Shown: positions 47,271 to 58,592, counted from the stretch's first letter. The stretch: DNA of 64,000 nucleotides from Myotis daubentonii (GCF_963259705.1 NC_081844.1:31910841-31974840), one strand, 5' to 3'. Translations and numbers: made by a program. Notes: generated from the sequence alone by a model not told the origin.

Positions 47271-47443
47271 GGGCTGGGGTCATGTCCCCCAAGGGTCTGT
47301 CTCCAGGGGTAGGGGCCAGACCTCCATCATCCTATTCCTTACCTCCTTACCTTGTATCCTTCCCCTCCCCAAGGCTTTTGGATTGGCCCTGGCGCAAACT
47401 AGATCCCCAGGGCCTAAGAGAGGGTGAGGCAAGTGAGACACTT

Positions 47444-47480
47444 ATTGTGTGTGTGTGGGTGTGTGTGTGTGTGTGTGTGC
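47444..47480 (+). repeat. (GT)n microsatellite
   Basis: GT dinucleotide run with one GGT interruption. Confidence 0.95.
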
Positions 47481-47532
47481 AACATTTAAGGAAGGGGGGT
47501 GTGCCAATAACTCAGTTATCAAGATAACTAAT

Positions 47533-47641
47533 GTTTGGCTTTTTTTGTTGTTGTTGTTAATCCTCACCCGAGGATATTTTTCCCATTGATTTTTGATTTT
47601 TTTTTTTTTTTTAGAGAGAGTGGAAGGGAGGGAGGGAGAGA

Positions 47642-47692
<51 letters not shown>

Positions 47693-47839
47693 ATTGGTTG
47701 CCTCCTGAATGCACCCCACAGGGGCCAGGGATTGAACCTGCAACCCAGGTACCCCAGGTACATACTTGACTGGGAATCGAACCTGCGACCCTTTAGTGCG
47801 CGGGCCAATGCTCTAACCATTGAGCAACGCCAGCCAGGG
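47533..47839 (-). mobile_element. Ves SINE with expanded (GA)n
   Basis: Antisense Ves beginning TTAATCCTCACCCGAGGATA and ending AACGCCAGCCAGGG, with a GA run at about 47650-47690. Flanks CAAGATAACTAAT (47520-47532) and CAAGATAACTTAT (from 47840) form its TSD. Directly followed by another Ves at the same target site. Confidence 0.92.
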
Positions 47840-47858
47840 CAAGATAACTTATCTTTTA

Positions 47859-48083
47859 TTTATTTTTTATTTATTTTATTTTTTATTTTTTTAAAATATA
47901 TTTTATTGATTTTCCACAGAGAGGAAGGGAGAGAGATAGTTAGAAACATCGATCAGCTGCCTCCTGCACATCCCCCACTGGGGATGTGCCCACAACCCAG
48001 GTACATGCCCCTGACCGGAATCGAACCCGGGACCCTTCAGTCCACAAGCCGACGCTCTATCCACTGAGCCAAACCAGTTTCGG
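47859..48083 (-). mobile_element. Ves SINE, second insertion at the same target
   Basis: Antisense Ves ending CTGAGCCAAACCAGTTTCGG. Its perfect 19-bp TSD CAAGATAACTTATCTTTTA occurs at 47840-47858 and 48084-48102; the left copy also serves as the right TSD of the preceding Ves. Confidence 0.95.
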
Positions 48084-48198
48084 CAAGATAACTTATCTTT
48101 TAAAGAATGCAAATGAACGCAGAACATCCACAAGGAACACAATATCACGTTTAAATAAAGGCGTGATCAGGATTACGGAATTTTCCTTTGGCCTTAGG

Positions 48199-48314
48199 CT
48201 CCATCCCGGCTCACATGGGCCCTGTAGCTCCATCCTGGCTCACATGGACCCTGCAGGTCCATCCTGGCTCACATGGGCCCTGTAGCTCCATCCTGGCTCA
48301 CATGGACCCTGCAG
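48199..48314 (+). repeat. 29-bp tandem repeat, four units in an A-B-A-B order
   Basis: Four 29-bp units at 48199-48227, 48228-48256, 48257-48285 and 48286-48314. Units 1 and 3 carry TGGGCCCTGTAG; units 2 and 4 carry TGGACCCTGCAG, so the period is effectively 58 bp. Confidence 0.95.
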
Positions 48315-48657
48315 GTCCAGGCGGATGGAAGACCAGATCCAAGGTGGCCTGGGAGGATGCTGAGATTGATGGGAAGGCATCCCAGCAGCGGGAACAGTCT
48401 ATGAAAAGGTCTGCAGGCAACAAACTGCTGAGAAGCTGTGGGGAGAGGGGCTGCAGCCACCGCCAGGGGGCCTTGAAGGCTGTGCTCGGTGTCCTTCCCA
48501 GAGGCCACCCCTTTTCTGCAAAATGCAGGGATGCTAGTGGACGATGAACCTCTCCATCCTCCCTTCCCGCCATCCCACTCCCAGCTGCTCTAGCTGAGTG
48601 AGAGGCCAGAAGAGAGCCTGCCTAGTCTTGGCTCAATACCTTCTTCCTGCCAACAAC

Positions 48658-48745
48658 TAACTCCCCCCCCCCCCCCCCCGCCTTCCTCTCTCTCTCTCTC
48701 TCTCTCTCTCTCCCCCCCCTCCCTCTCTCCCTCTCTCATTCTGTT
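48658..48745 (+). repeat. C-run plus (CT)n low-complexity tract
   Basis: A C-only run of about 18 nt followed by (CT)n and CCCTCT units, then a G-run. Length in the assembly may be unreliable. Confidence 0.9.
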
Positions 48746-49479
48746 GGGGGGGGGGGAGGGGAGAAACAACAAAAGCCCTCTCCCTCTTTCTCCACCCGCT
48801 GCTGGGAGGAATGTGTCATGGCAGCAGGCCCAGGTCTCCGCCTTCCCCACGCTGTCCTCTGCCAAGCGTTACACGTGGCCAAACCTGAGAACCTTGCGAG
48901 AGTGGCACCCCCGCCCCCCCCGGGCACAGAGACATGGAGGCGCTCCCTGCCTCAGTTTCCCTTGTGGGGGGGCAGCAGATCTGCTCCAGGGACCTCTGGT
49001 CCTTTCCAGGGCTCAGCTCAGCACCCCACCCACTCGGCCTGAGGCCATCTGTTCGTTCATCATGGAAAACCTCAGCGCTGGGGTTTCCTTGGCAGAGAGA
49101 TCCTGGAGCTGATGGCAGGGCTGCCGGGTCTGAAATGCATGAGGAGAGGGCTGGCCCGGGCCTCATTGGCTCCTGCTGACCCAAGGTGGGCTTCTGGGCT
49201 GGAAGGGTGCTGAGACCCCTACACATATCTGCTCACATCCACACGGATCCGTCTCCTCATTTCCCCCAGGAACCGGGCCGACACCTTGGTGCTGGCCAGA
49301 ACTGAGGCCCGGCCAACCACTCAGCGAGGCCTGGCCAGGCCATGGAACCGGCCCGCAAACACAAGCAAGGCCACCACCTCATTTGCTCCCTTTCTAATTC
49401 AGAAAGAGGAGCATGTGGACATGTCAGCGGCTGTCAGTGTGACAAGGCGGCCGAGGGCGGCTGGAGGTGACAGAAAAGT

Positions 49480-49800
49480 AAAGTGAGGAGAGAGGGGAGG
49501 AGAAGTGTGGGCCAGGGTAGGGGTGCAATTTTAAGGAGCTGAGACCTGAAGGAGGTGACTGAGGAGTCATGTGGGTCTTTGGAGGAACAGTGTTCCAGGG
49601 GGAACCAGCATAGGCAAAGGCCCTGGGGCAATAACAGGCCGCCCTTTGGAGGGACAGTGAGGAGGCCCAGGTGGCCGGAGCAGAGTGAGTGAGGAGGGGA
49701 GAGCGGGGAGGGGAGGGCAGGGGGGCGGGGTGTGTGGCAATGGGTCGTGCATGCAGGGCCTTTTGGACCACAAGGAGGTCTGTGGGCAGGAGTGGGGGTA
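49480..49800 (-). mobile_element. L2 LINE fragment, antisense
   Basis: GCTGAGACCTGAAGGAGGTG, GTGTTCCAGGGGGAACCAGC, AAAGGCCCTGGGGCAA and CATGCAGGGCCTTTTGGACC read as the complement of L2. Confidence 0.8.
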
Positions 49801-50119
49801 GGGGTGGGGTGAGGGTGGGGGGGTAGGACCTGACTTCCGTGCTCACAGGTGCCCTCTAGCCACTGTGGAGAGGACAGACTGTGGGGCAAGGATGTGAACC
49901 AGGGGACCAGGACTGGGGGACCACACAGGTCCAGGAGAGCGATAACGGGCTGGGTCAGGTGAAGGCTGTGTAGCGACTATGCGCCAACCACCTTGCTGGA
50001 CCCTTTACCTTCACATCAGTTCCCCAAACAGGTATTGTCATCCCCCAGCTGATGGAGGAGGAGATTGTGGCCCCGAGAGAGGGAAGGGACCTTGTCCCAA
50101 GCCCCACAGTCTTTAGGTG

Positions 50120-50450
50120 GCACCCCACATCTCCCCCTGCCCAAAGCCTCCAGGGCGCCCCACTGCCTTTGATAAAACCCACTTTCCGCCATGTGGCCCA
50201 CGGGCCCTGACCAAACTGCCCCCTCTCCAGCCTGCTCTCACGTCTTCCCTTGCTCACTCTGCTCCAGCCACACGGGCCTCCTTGCCATTCCTTCAGCACA
50301 TGAGGGCCAGTCCTGCCCCAGGGCCCTTGCATAGGCTGTGCCCTCTGCTTTCCCTCCGAAGCGGCTTTTCCTCACATCAGCTTCACAGCCTCCGTGAATG
50401 TTTAGTGAATGACTTACTGAACTTTTACATGTACTACTGCTCTAATAAGG
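50120..50450 (+). mobile_element. L2 LINE 3' fragment
   Basis: CTTGCTCACTCTGCTCCAGC, CACACGGGCCTCCTTGCCAT and CCAGGGCCCTTGCATAGGCT; sense L2 lying near an antisense L2. Confidence 0.8.
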
Positions 50451-50647
50451 CACGAACGGCTCAAGGGCACACATCTGAAAGGGAGCTCCCTCAAACCAAC
50501 CCTTAGCGTCCCCATATTAGAAAGTACCAGAGAGGATCTTCTGTAAGGGACCAAGAATGCTGGATTTGGGGCACCTAAGGCACCCACCCTCAACACTGTC
50601 ATTGGGCCAATGAGTTTCACCTGGAGGTGGGGCCTGACTGACTAGGG

Positions 50648-50859
50648 CAGTGGTTCTCAACCTTCTGGCCCTTTAAATACAGTTCCTCATGCTGTGACCC
50701 AACCATAAAATTATTTTCGTTGCTACTTCATAACTGTAATGTTGCTACTGTTATGAATCGTCATGTAAATATCTGATATGCAGGATGGTCTTAGGCGACC
50801 CCTGGGAAAGGGTCGTTCGACCGCCCAAGGGGTCGCGACCCACAGGTTGAGAACCGCTG
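50648..50859 (-). mobile_element. SPIN non-autonomous hAT element, copy 3
   Basis: Inverted SPIN: plus strand starts CAGTGGTTCTCAACCTTCTG and ends CAGGTTGAGAACCGCTG. Contains CGTTGCTACTTCATAACTGT. TSD GACTAGGG (50640-50647) and GGCTAGGG (50860-50867), 7 of 8 matching. At 212 bp it lacks the middle part present in copy 2. Confidence 0.93.
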
Positions 50860-51349
50860 GGCTAGGGCCTTCTCATTGACCAGGACAAACCTAGCTGTGT
50901 CTTAATAGGTCACGCAGCAAAGCAAAGTCTCTAACTGGGCCCCTCTTCTCCAGCGGCCACCCCGAGGCCTGGGGTTCCACCTTTTGTCCTGGTGCCCAGT
51001 TCTGAGTTGCTTTCTCTTTCCTGGCGGTGCCCACGGGGCTGAGGTGGTGGCAGTGCCCAGGCATGCCGCCCTCGAATGTTGCAACTGTGGCATGCCCTGG
51101 GCTCCTTCTGCCAGTTCCTGGAACCCTGGGATGGCTGGGGGTGGACTGCCCACCCCTCCCCATGTGGGCTCAGAGTCGTGCGCAGTGAGGGAGGCTAGGG
51201 CAGGGCCGGCTCCACCCCAAGTGCTGTGTGCCCTAGCGAGTCTGTGCCCCTCTCTGAGCCTTAGTTCTCTCCTCTGCAAAAGGGGGACTTCCACCTGCTG
51301 CAGTGGATGTTAACTCGGCCATAAAGCAGGGTTCTGCCCCAGGGGAACC

Positions 51350-51435
51350 GGATGGCATCTCTGGAAGAGTGTTCCAGGGGGAACCAGCACATCCAAAGGC
51401 CCTGGGGCAAGAACAGGCTGCCGTGTTGGAGGAAC
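51350..51435 (-). mobile_element. L2 LINE fragment, antisense
   Basis: AGTGTTCCAGGGGGAACCAG and AAAGGCCCTGGGGCAAGAAC, much like the L2 copy at 49480-49800. Confidence 0.65.
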
Positions 51436-51560
51436 AGTGGTTCTCACACTGGGGTGCTCCTGGCCTTGAGTGGGTGGGGCCGGGGATGCTGCTCACGCAG
51501 AGTGTCCAGGACAGTCCCCACCGAGAGTGACCCGGGCCCCAACGTTAGCAGTGCCAAGGG
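51434..51560 (+). mobile_element. MER20 DNA transposon fragment
   Basis: CAGTGGTTCTCACACTGGGG, GTGCTCCTGGCCTTGAGTGG and AGTGTCCAGGACAGTCCCCA match MER20. Confidence 0.75.
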
Positions 51561-53949
51561 AGAGAGAGTGCATAGAGGCCTAGCCATTTCGGAAACTGGA
51601 GGACACTGTGTGCAAGAAAGGGGCTGCCTGGTCATTAGTCTTTCTCAGCAAGCTTTTCTCGGCCTGCTGTCACGGGCCAGCCCCTTCTAGGGCGAGCTTC
51701 ATTTATCCCCATGACAGCTTCGGGAGGTGGGGACAGTGAAAGCACGACAGGTTTACTGTGCACCTACTGTGCGCCAGGCACCACCCATGCCTCCTCTCCA
51801 TGTGAGTCCATTGCACAACCAGGACATGGCCATCTCTCCTCGCTCCATTTCACAGATGTGTAAACTGAGGCCTGTGCTGCTGGTCACACACTGAGCCCAA
51901 GGCCAGCTCAGGCTCCCTCCGCCCCAATGCCCAGCCCTACCGTGGCTCTCTGTCCTCTGCCCAGTGACCACTGTACCCGCCTCTACAGGCTGCCCTGGTT
52001 TGACAAGAGTGCACAGTAGGTGATACTCCTGCGGTTCGCTCCCCAACGCTTGCCTGAAACCAAGAGTCAAAGTGTCAAGACTGTTCACCCACCCAGAGGC
52101 CGTTCCCAGTGGCCACAACCAGGGTCTGTTCTCGGGCAGGCCAGGCTCTGGCGGCTGTTAAATGCCGTGGCAGCCCTGCCTGGGGTGTGGATACAGACTC
52201 ACTGGTATCATAAAGGGAATATCAATAGCCAACATCGAGGAGAGCTGCTGGGTGCCAGACCCTGTGCTAAATCTTTTACACATGAAACGCATGGATCCTC
52301 AGAGCTGACTGTGTGTGTGTGGGGGGGGGGGGAGGGCACGATTGGCCCATTTTACAGATGGGGAAACTGAGGCCCAGAAAGGTATGTGTCTCTTCCAGGA
52401 CTCCATGGCCTCGTGTAACATGCATGTTCCCGGCATCTTGGTGGGACCCCGCCCCATGCCTAGAGGCTGCTGCCTGTGTTTCTGCCAAGTTGGGTCCCCC
52501 AGCATCTCACCCCAACCGCCCCGGGAAAGGGGGATGTACGGCTGTTGATATGCCCAGGGCTTATCCGGGCTCCTCCCTAAAGAGCTGGGAGGAGAAGCAA
52601 AACAGCAAGACACCTGGTAGCACTTCCCAGGTGTGGAGATCTGGGGAGCAGGAGACTTACTCAGTCTTTCTCCTCCCTGTGGGCACATCTCACGCCCTTG
52701 AAAATGGACCTGAGCCAAGAGCGGGCGAGTGATGACCCTTTTGGGGGAGACAGGGCAGTGCGGCTTGGGGAGCTGCAGCCACTGGCACGGGGGCAGCAGG
52801 ACCCCTGGCTTTTGGGGGAGCTGGTGCCCTTCAATCCTTTGAACTTCTCCAGGGGTCGTGGCTGGGGAGCTGGGCTGGGCTGAGCTTTGTCACTGCTGTG
52901 TGACTTGGGCAGAGGTCTGGAGGGGGGACTGAGCTTGGCACGTTCGAGGACAGCGAGGCCGTGGAGTGAGGTGGCCAGAGCCAAGCCCAGACTGCACGGG
53001 ATGACGGGGAGGCCTCCGCCCAGCCCCTTGCCTGGCGGGCCTGGCGCGAGCGCCTGGGTGTGGACGCGCCCCACCTGGAACTCAGGAGCCTGCCCACACA
53101 CGCCGGCCCCAGGGCCAGCCTCCCGCGTCCTGCTCCCATCTCTCTGGAGTCTCTCCCTTCAGATGGAGAAACTGAGGCCCAAGGGTGCCAGGACCTCACA
53201 GGGGGCAGCTGCTGACAGATAGAGGCACGGGGACACCGCCCTCATGTCCCCATTAAGGCCCCTCGGCCTTTTCCCAGGTAGGGTGTCTCCCGCTGACGTC
53301 TGAGCCTCTGTCTCCATCTGTCCCACATGCGCCCCTGCCTGGCGGGGGTCGCTGCAGGGGAGAAAGGACATCTCGGTTGGTGCAGGAATGGGGAGGTGGC
53401 ATTGTGATTGCCGCCCCGCAGAGCCCGCCCAGGCCTCCTTCCCGACGCCCCAAGGCCCTGGCAGTCAGGCCGCTGGAGGTTCCAGCCCCAGCTCTGCCGC
53501 GTCCTGACCATGTGGCCTGGCCAGGCAGCAGCCTCGCCTGTGTCTCCTCCCATCCATGGAACGGGCGCAGTCCTACATGCCTGTGGCTGTCATTATCTGC
53601 CGACCGCGCCACTGGCTGAAGGAGAGTCCCCACAGCCCACCTCACATGCCCCCAAATCCACTTCCAGGCCAGGCCTGGGGTCATTTCCGTGCACACCCCG
53701 AGGGCAGCCCCCCCCCCCGCCCCCCGCTGCTCTGAAGTCCTGCTGAACTGGAGGTTCCTTTCCCTTCTCCAGTTTGGGGGACAACTGCTTCTCTCCATCT
53801 GAAAAAGGGGGCTTCTTGACCTTTGCCCTTTGCCTTCTGATCTTTGGGCAAAGGGCAGGTAGCAAGCAGGCTGCCAGCCAAGTGGCAGAAAGGGACCTGG
53901 CGATGGTCACCAGCAGCCCATGGACCCATCCAGGAGGATGTGCCACTGC
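51561..53949. other. Intergenic stretch, no gene seen
   Basis: Unique DNA with weak MIR traces at about 51850 (TTTCACAGATGTGTAAACTG), 52350 (TTTTACAGATGGGGAAACTG) and 53160. A G-run lies at 52321-52332. Confidence 0.5.
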
Positions 53950-54332
53950 AGGGGGAGAGGGAGGGGGCAGAGGGAGGGGGCAGAGGGAGGGGGAGAGGGA
54001 GGGGGCAGAGGGAGGGGGCAGAGGGAGGGGGCAGAGGGAGGGGGCAGAGGGTGGGGTCAGAGGGAGGGGTCAGAGGGATGGGTCAGAGGGAGGGGGGCAG
54101 AGGGAGGGGGCAGAGGGAGGGGGGCAGAGGGAGGGGGCAGAGGGAGGGGGCAGAGGGTGGGGGCAGAGGGAGGGGGCAGAGGGAGGGGGCAGAGGGAGGG
54201 GGCAGAGGGTGGGGTCAGAGGGAGGGGGCAGAGGGAGGGGGCAGAGGGAGGGGGCAGAGGGAGGGGGGCAGAGGGAGGGGGCAGAGGGAGGGGGCAGAGG
54301 GAGGGGGCAGAGGGTGGGGGGCAGAGGGAGAA
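53950..54332 (+). repeat. G-rich minisatellite, 13-bp unit CAGAGGGAGGGGG
   Basis: About 28-30 copies of CAGAGGGAGGGGG with variants (CAGAGGGTGGGGT, CAGAGGGAGGGGT and 14-bp forms with an extra G). Each unit gives at least two G-runs of three or more, so the plus strand could form many G-quadruplexes. The Gly/Arg/Glu-rich frames across it are products of the repeat. Confidence 0.95.
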
Positions 54333-54889
54333 GGCGGGTGTTCACTCCTTGGGGGCGGGAACCTCGGGTGAAAGATTGAAACCCTCTGCTCCTGTGAGCC
54401 CAGGGTGGGGGGTGGGGAGGGGGTGGCTGGTACCCAAGGTGGGTGGGTAACGGCAGGAAGTCGGTTACAGAGGGAGGGAGTCGTTGGCACTGCGATTTCC
54501 GGTTGTGCTGCCACTGCCGGGTTATGCAAAGGGGCTGGGTGGCAGGTTGGGGAGGGCGGGCACCCCGACTCGGCTGCCCACCCCAGTCCTGTCTGACCGA
54601 GGAGGGAAATAGAAGTTCAGAGCAGGGTGGCCACTCGCTCGAGGCAGCCAGGTGGGGATTTGAATCCTGGCCCATGGGACTGGACGCCCTCGCCCCATTT
54701 CTCCGTCTGCCCCAGAAGCCCCTCCCTGGGCACCACGGGGGTGGAGAGGTGGGAGGCAGCCAACTTGGTTTCTGGACTCCCTGCCCTGCCCCTGATACAC
54801 CATGTGAACCCAGCCTCAGTTTGTTCATTTGCGCAATGGGGTTATTTATTTACTTCTCTTTTAGCTCTGCTTTTCTCTTATTTAGTGCC

Positions 54890-55085
54890 AACGCCCATCC
54901 TAAATGCTTTGTACAGATGAACGAGCGTAGTCTTCTCAGAGACCCTGGAGGAAGAGGGCACACTAGCACGATCCCTACTGTACAGACAGGGAAACTGAGG
55001 CAGGCGCGGCGAATGGCTGCGATGGCACAGCTGGTAGAGGAGGAGCTGGGACTTGAACCAGGGCTCCCTGCGGGGCCTCCCTGAG
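54890..55085 (-). mobile_element. MIR SINE, antisense
   Basis: CCTACTGTACAGACAGGGAA, CACAGCTGGTAGAGGAGGAG and GGGACTTGAACCAGGGCTCC fit the complement of MIR. Confidence 0.75.
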
Positions 55086-55187
55086 ACTGAGGTGAGGGAG
55101 AAGGTACGCCTTGTCCTCTGGAACCTTGGTGAAAGCCACCAGGGTCACAGTATCCGGGGGCGTCCTGGGCTAACCTGTGCCCAGGTG

Positions 55188-55235
55188 CCTGTGTGTGTGT
55201 GTGCGTGTGCGTGTGTGTGCGTGTGTGTGTGTGCA
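55188..55235 (+). repeat. (GT)n microsatellite
   Basis: GT run with GC interruptions, followed by a G-run. Confidence 0.95.
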
Positions 55236-57872
55236 CGGGGGGGGGTGGGAACCAACACCTCTCGGGGTTTCATCTTAACAGCCAACAACCCACGTTAACT
55301 GAACACTTACTATATGCCACGCTCTTTCCTTGCGTGGCCTTCTCAACAACTTGGAAGTTGGGGCCACCAGGCCCCCATTTTCTGGAGGAGGAAACTGAAG
55401 TGCCGGGTGGGGAGGTGATATTCCAGGGGTCAGAGCGGGGCCAGAGCCTGACTGCGGTGCCCTCAGCTGGGCCTAAGCTCCCATCTCTAAGACATGCTCC
55501 AGCCGCCATGCGCAGCCCCAGGCCCCTTCCACCAGCTGGACCTGTGGATCCTCATGGAGAGGGAAGGGTGGCCAGGGCCCAGGGGGTAGGGAGGAAGGGT
55601 TGAGCTGCAGACCCCCCTCCTCAAAGATGCCCGGCTCCAAGCGCCCCACCCCTAGCGCCGTGAACAGGGCAATTAAGGAATGACAGACGAGGGGAAGCCT
55701 GCGAGAACTAAACAAACACAAGGAGAGGTCGGTTTATATAATCTCTAGGACAGCGTGTCCTGAGCCAGGATTAGGCGCTGGCGCTTCCCAGGCAGCCCTG
55801 GGGGTGGGGGCGGGCACCCCACTCCTGGTCGGCCCTGCCTTGTCCTGCCAGGTGCCTGCCTTAGCCGTCTCCCTCCTGAGGCGCAGCCTGCCGGGACCCC
55901 TGTTTGGGAAGATGGGAGTGAGGGTGGGTGGGTGCAGCCGGAAGGGTGCCAGTGCCGCCAGGGGAGGGGTGTGGGGTTCAGGAGCCTTGACACCCGGCAG
56001 ATCCACTCCCGGGCTCTGCCTGCTCCACCGGCTCCTGACCTTTGACAAACCAGAGACCTCGCTTTCTCCCCTGGGAGCAGGGCCATGCGCTTGGAGCGCG
56101 GTACACAACTGGCACTAAATAGGTGCGCACCTCGGAAGGCCTCAGACCTGGGTGTGGGCTCCCCACACTGCTGAGGGGGTGTCCGCAACAGTCAATCATC
56201 AGCTCTCAGCACCATTTCCGCTGTCCTTGCCGGCCGAGCCTCCCGGACACGTGCTGTTGCTGTTTGTTGTCTGTCCGTCTCCCTGGGAGGCCGGCCCCAC
56301 AGGATGTGTATCTTTGTTTGATTCCCGCGCGGTACCGGCACCGCCAGCACCTGGGACAGGACCGGCCGGGAGGCGCCCTGTGCCTGCTTTGGGAACGGAA
56401 TCGTGTAGCCGCTCAGGCCCGTGCTCTGTGCTCAGAGCGTCGGTACCACATTTGAGCCTCACAAAACCAGGAAGGGGGTTTCATGGCCCAGAAGGGGGTT
56501 GGGGGTCACCTTCTTCAGGTAACTCTGGAAACAAAGCGACAGAACTGAGATTCGAGCCCGGCCTCCTCGATGTCCAGGCTCCTGACCAACTTGCTGCCTG
56601 TTCCTCCTGGACACGCTCGGTCCTCTGGGACCAACGGCGAGGACACACGTGGGACAGACAACCGGGTGGGGAGGGGGTTCAGCCTGGAAACGCACCAGTG
56701 GCCGTGCACGCTTGTCCCCAGCGGCCGGGCTGGAGACCCCGCCTGACACGGCCCCCGCCCCCACCCCCACCCCGAGGATGCACTGCAGCCTCGGCTGGCA
56801 GAGTTCTTTTCCGGTGAGGATTACTCAGCTCGGGATCTGGGAGAAAGGTCACGGCCTCCGCCAGCAGCGCAGCTGGACTAGACCAGGGCGTGGCGGGAAC
56901 TCCCCCCGTCTCCCGGCCGGCCTCCTGCCCGATGCCCCTTTCCGGTGTCTGGTGGCCCCAGAGGCAGAAAAGAGGCAGCAGAGGCTTCCTCACCCCAGAT
57001 ATGCCCAGCCCGTCCCACAGGGCCCCCGTGTGGCCCGCCCACTCCCCACTCAGGCCCATCTGAGCCACCTGGCCTCCGCCTGCAGAACCCGGGCCCTCTG
57101 ACCGTGACAGGATCCAACCGGCAGCTTCTCCTGGGGACCCCCTCTGCCCATGGCTGGCACAGACCCACGGAGCGTGGGCACGCACTGGCCACGCAGGCAC
57201 AGTTTCCCAGGCCCTTTCAACCTCCATCTTCTGCTCTCCCTCCATTCTATTCCTTGGTCTCCCACGGCGCCAACCAGGCACTGGACATATGTCAACCTCG
57301 CCCAGGATGACTTGGGGACACTCTTCCCTTCCCCCAGCCTCAGTTTCCCCCCGCCAGACGGAGGCTGTCAGAATCCCGACCTCACAGACAGCACCCAGCG
57401 TGGCAATGTGTTTACAATAATTCAAAGGACGCGCGGAGAGAGGCGAGAGCCCGGGGACGCACCTGAGCACCTGTGGAGGGACCACACGAGCTGGTGGAGA
57501 AAAGACGGTGGTTCTGTCAACGCGCTCGTTTCAAACGGGTTCCCTGACTGCATCACCTGGGAGGCCGATGCTACCCGATTGAAGACCCAAATGGGAAAGA
57601 TCAAAGGGGAACGTTAATAGAAGAAAGTGGAGAAGGGCTTTATGACTTGGGGGCGAGAAAGAACTTCTTAAACAAAACTTCTGAAGCACAAGCCCGGAGG
57701 CAAGAGATGTGTGAAATTGGTGGCATTGAAATGAAAGATTTCTGTTCAATGAGAGAACAGGCTGGGGGTTGCCAGAGGGGAGGGAGGTTGGGAGACTGGG
57801 TGGAAAAGGTGAAGGGATTAAGAACTACAAATTGATAGCTACAAAGTACAGCACAGGGAATATAGTCAGTAA

Positions 57873-58248
57873 TCCTACATAATACAAGGAAACACTAACA
57901 GTGGAACAAATTGACCCTAACAGTGGAACAACTGAGAACAACTGGTTGCTATGATGCACACTGACCACCAGGGGGCAGACGCTCAATGCGGGGGCTGCCC
58001 CCTGGTGGTCAGTGTGCTCCCACAGGGGGAGCTCCGCTCAGCCACAAGCCAGGCTGACGGCTTGATCGCAGTGGTGGTGGCGGGAGCCTCTCTGGGCTCC
58101 TTGGCTAAGCATGTCCAGCTGACAGCATAGGCCTGCTCCCCGCTGGCAGGTGGACATCGCCTGAGGGCTCCTGGGCTGCCAGAGGGCACAGCCCCTCCCT
58201 CCCCCAAGTGCACGAATTATCATGCACCATCATGCACCGGGCCTCTAG
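57873..58248 (+). mobile_element. HeliBat-like non-autonomous Helitron, copy 2 (full length)
   Basis: Begins TCCTACATAATACAAGG after A57872 and ends GCACCGGGCCTCTAG before T58249, so it has 5' TC, 3' CTAG and an A/T insertion site. It is 376 bp and encodes nothing. A 23-bp perfect palindrome (57956-57978 with 57995-58017, 16-nt loop) carries CCACCAGGGGGCAG in both orientations, a close match to the CTCF core motif. The subterminal CACGAAT/CATGCACC region resembles the usual Helitron 3' hairpin. Confidence 0.9.
57963..58010. promoter_or_regulatory. Inverted pair of CTCF-type motifs inside the Helitron
   Basis: GACCACCAGGGGGCAG on the plus strand and its exact reverse complement lie about 16 nt apart. 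Both match the CTCF core consensus (CCASYAGRKGGC). Binding is inferred from motif match only. Confidence 0.5.
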
Positions 58249-58385
58249 TATTGTAAGAACTATGCATGGGGCCAGGAGGCTACTGGAAATATCACGGGGA
58301 ACACTTTCTAAAGGATATGATTGTCTAACCACTATGCTATACACTGAAACTAACACAAAATAATGTTGAATAAAAACTGTAATTG

Positions 58386-58592
58386 ATTTTTGTTGTTGTT
58401 AATCCTCACCCGAGTTTTTCCATTGATTTTTAGAGAGAGTGGGAAGGAGGGGGGAGAGATAGAGAGAAACATTGATGTGAGAGAGACATATCGACGACTG
58501 GTTGCCGGGTACGTGCCCTTGGCTGGAATCAAACCCGTAACCCTTCAGTTCACAGGCTGATACTCTATCCACTGAGCCAAACTGCCTAGGGC
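58386..58592 (-). mobile_element. Ves SINE
   Basis: Antisense Ves: AATCCTCACCCGAG at one end, ACTGAGCCAAACTGCCTAGG at the other. Perfect 15-bp TSD TAAAAACTGTAATTG at 58371-58385 and 58593-58607. Confidence 0.95.

Larger units (their letters stand above)
48320..50639. other. Intergenic stretch with L2, no gene seen
   Basis: Apart from the low-complexity tract and L2 copies listed separately, this holds unique DNA without recognisable exons. Confidence 0.5.
54333..57600. other. Intergenic stretch with MIR traces, no gene seen
   Basis: MIR fragments (one listed) and a (GT)n. No exon recognised. The frame at 56152-56817 is unsupported. Confidence 0.5.

Noticed and set aside
48199..48314. Regularly spaced repeats resembling a CRISPR array
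   Set aside because: The genome is mammalian; units are contiguous with no unique spacers.
53774..54450. Gly/Arg/Glu-rich frames in three phases
   Set aside because: Direct translation of the 13-bp minisatellite, open in all three phases.
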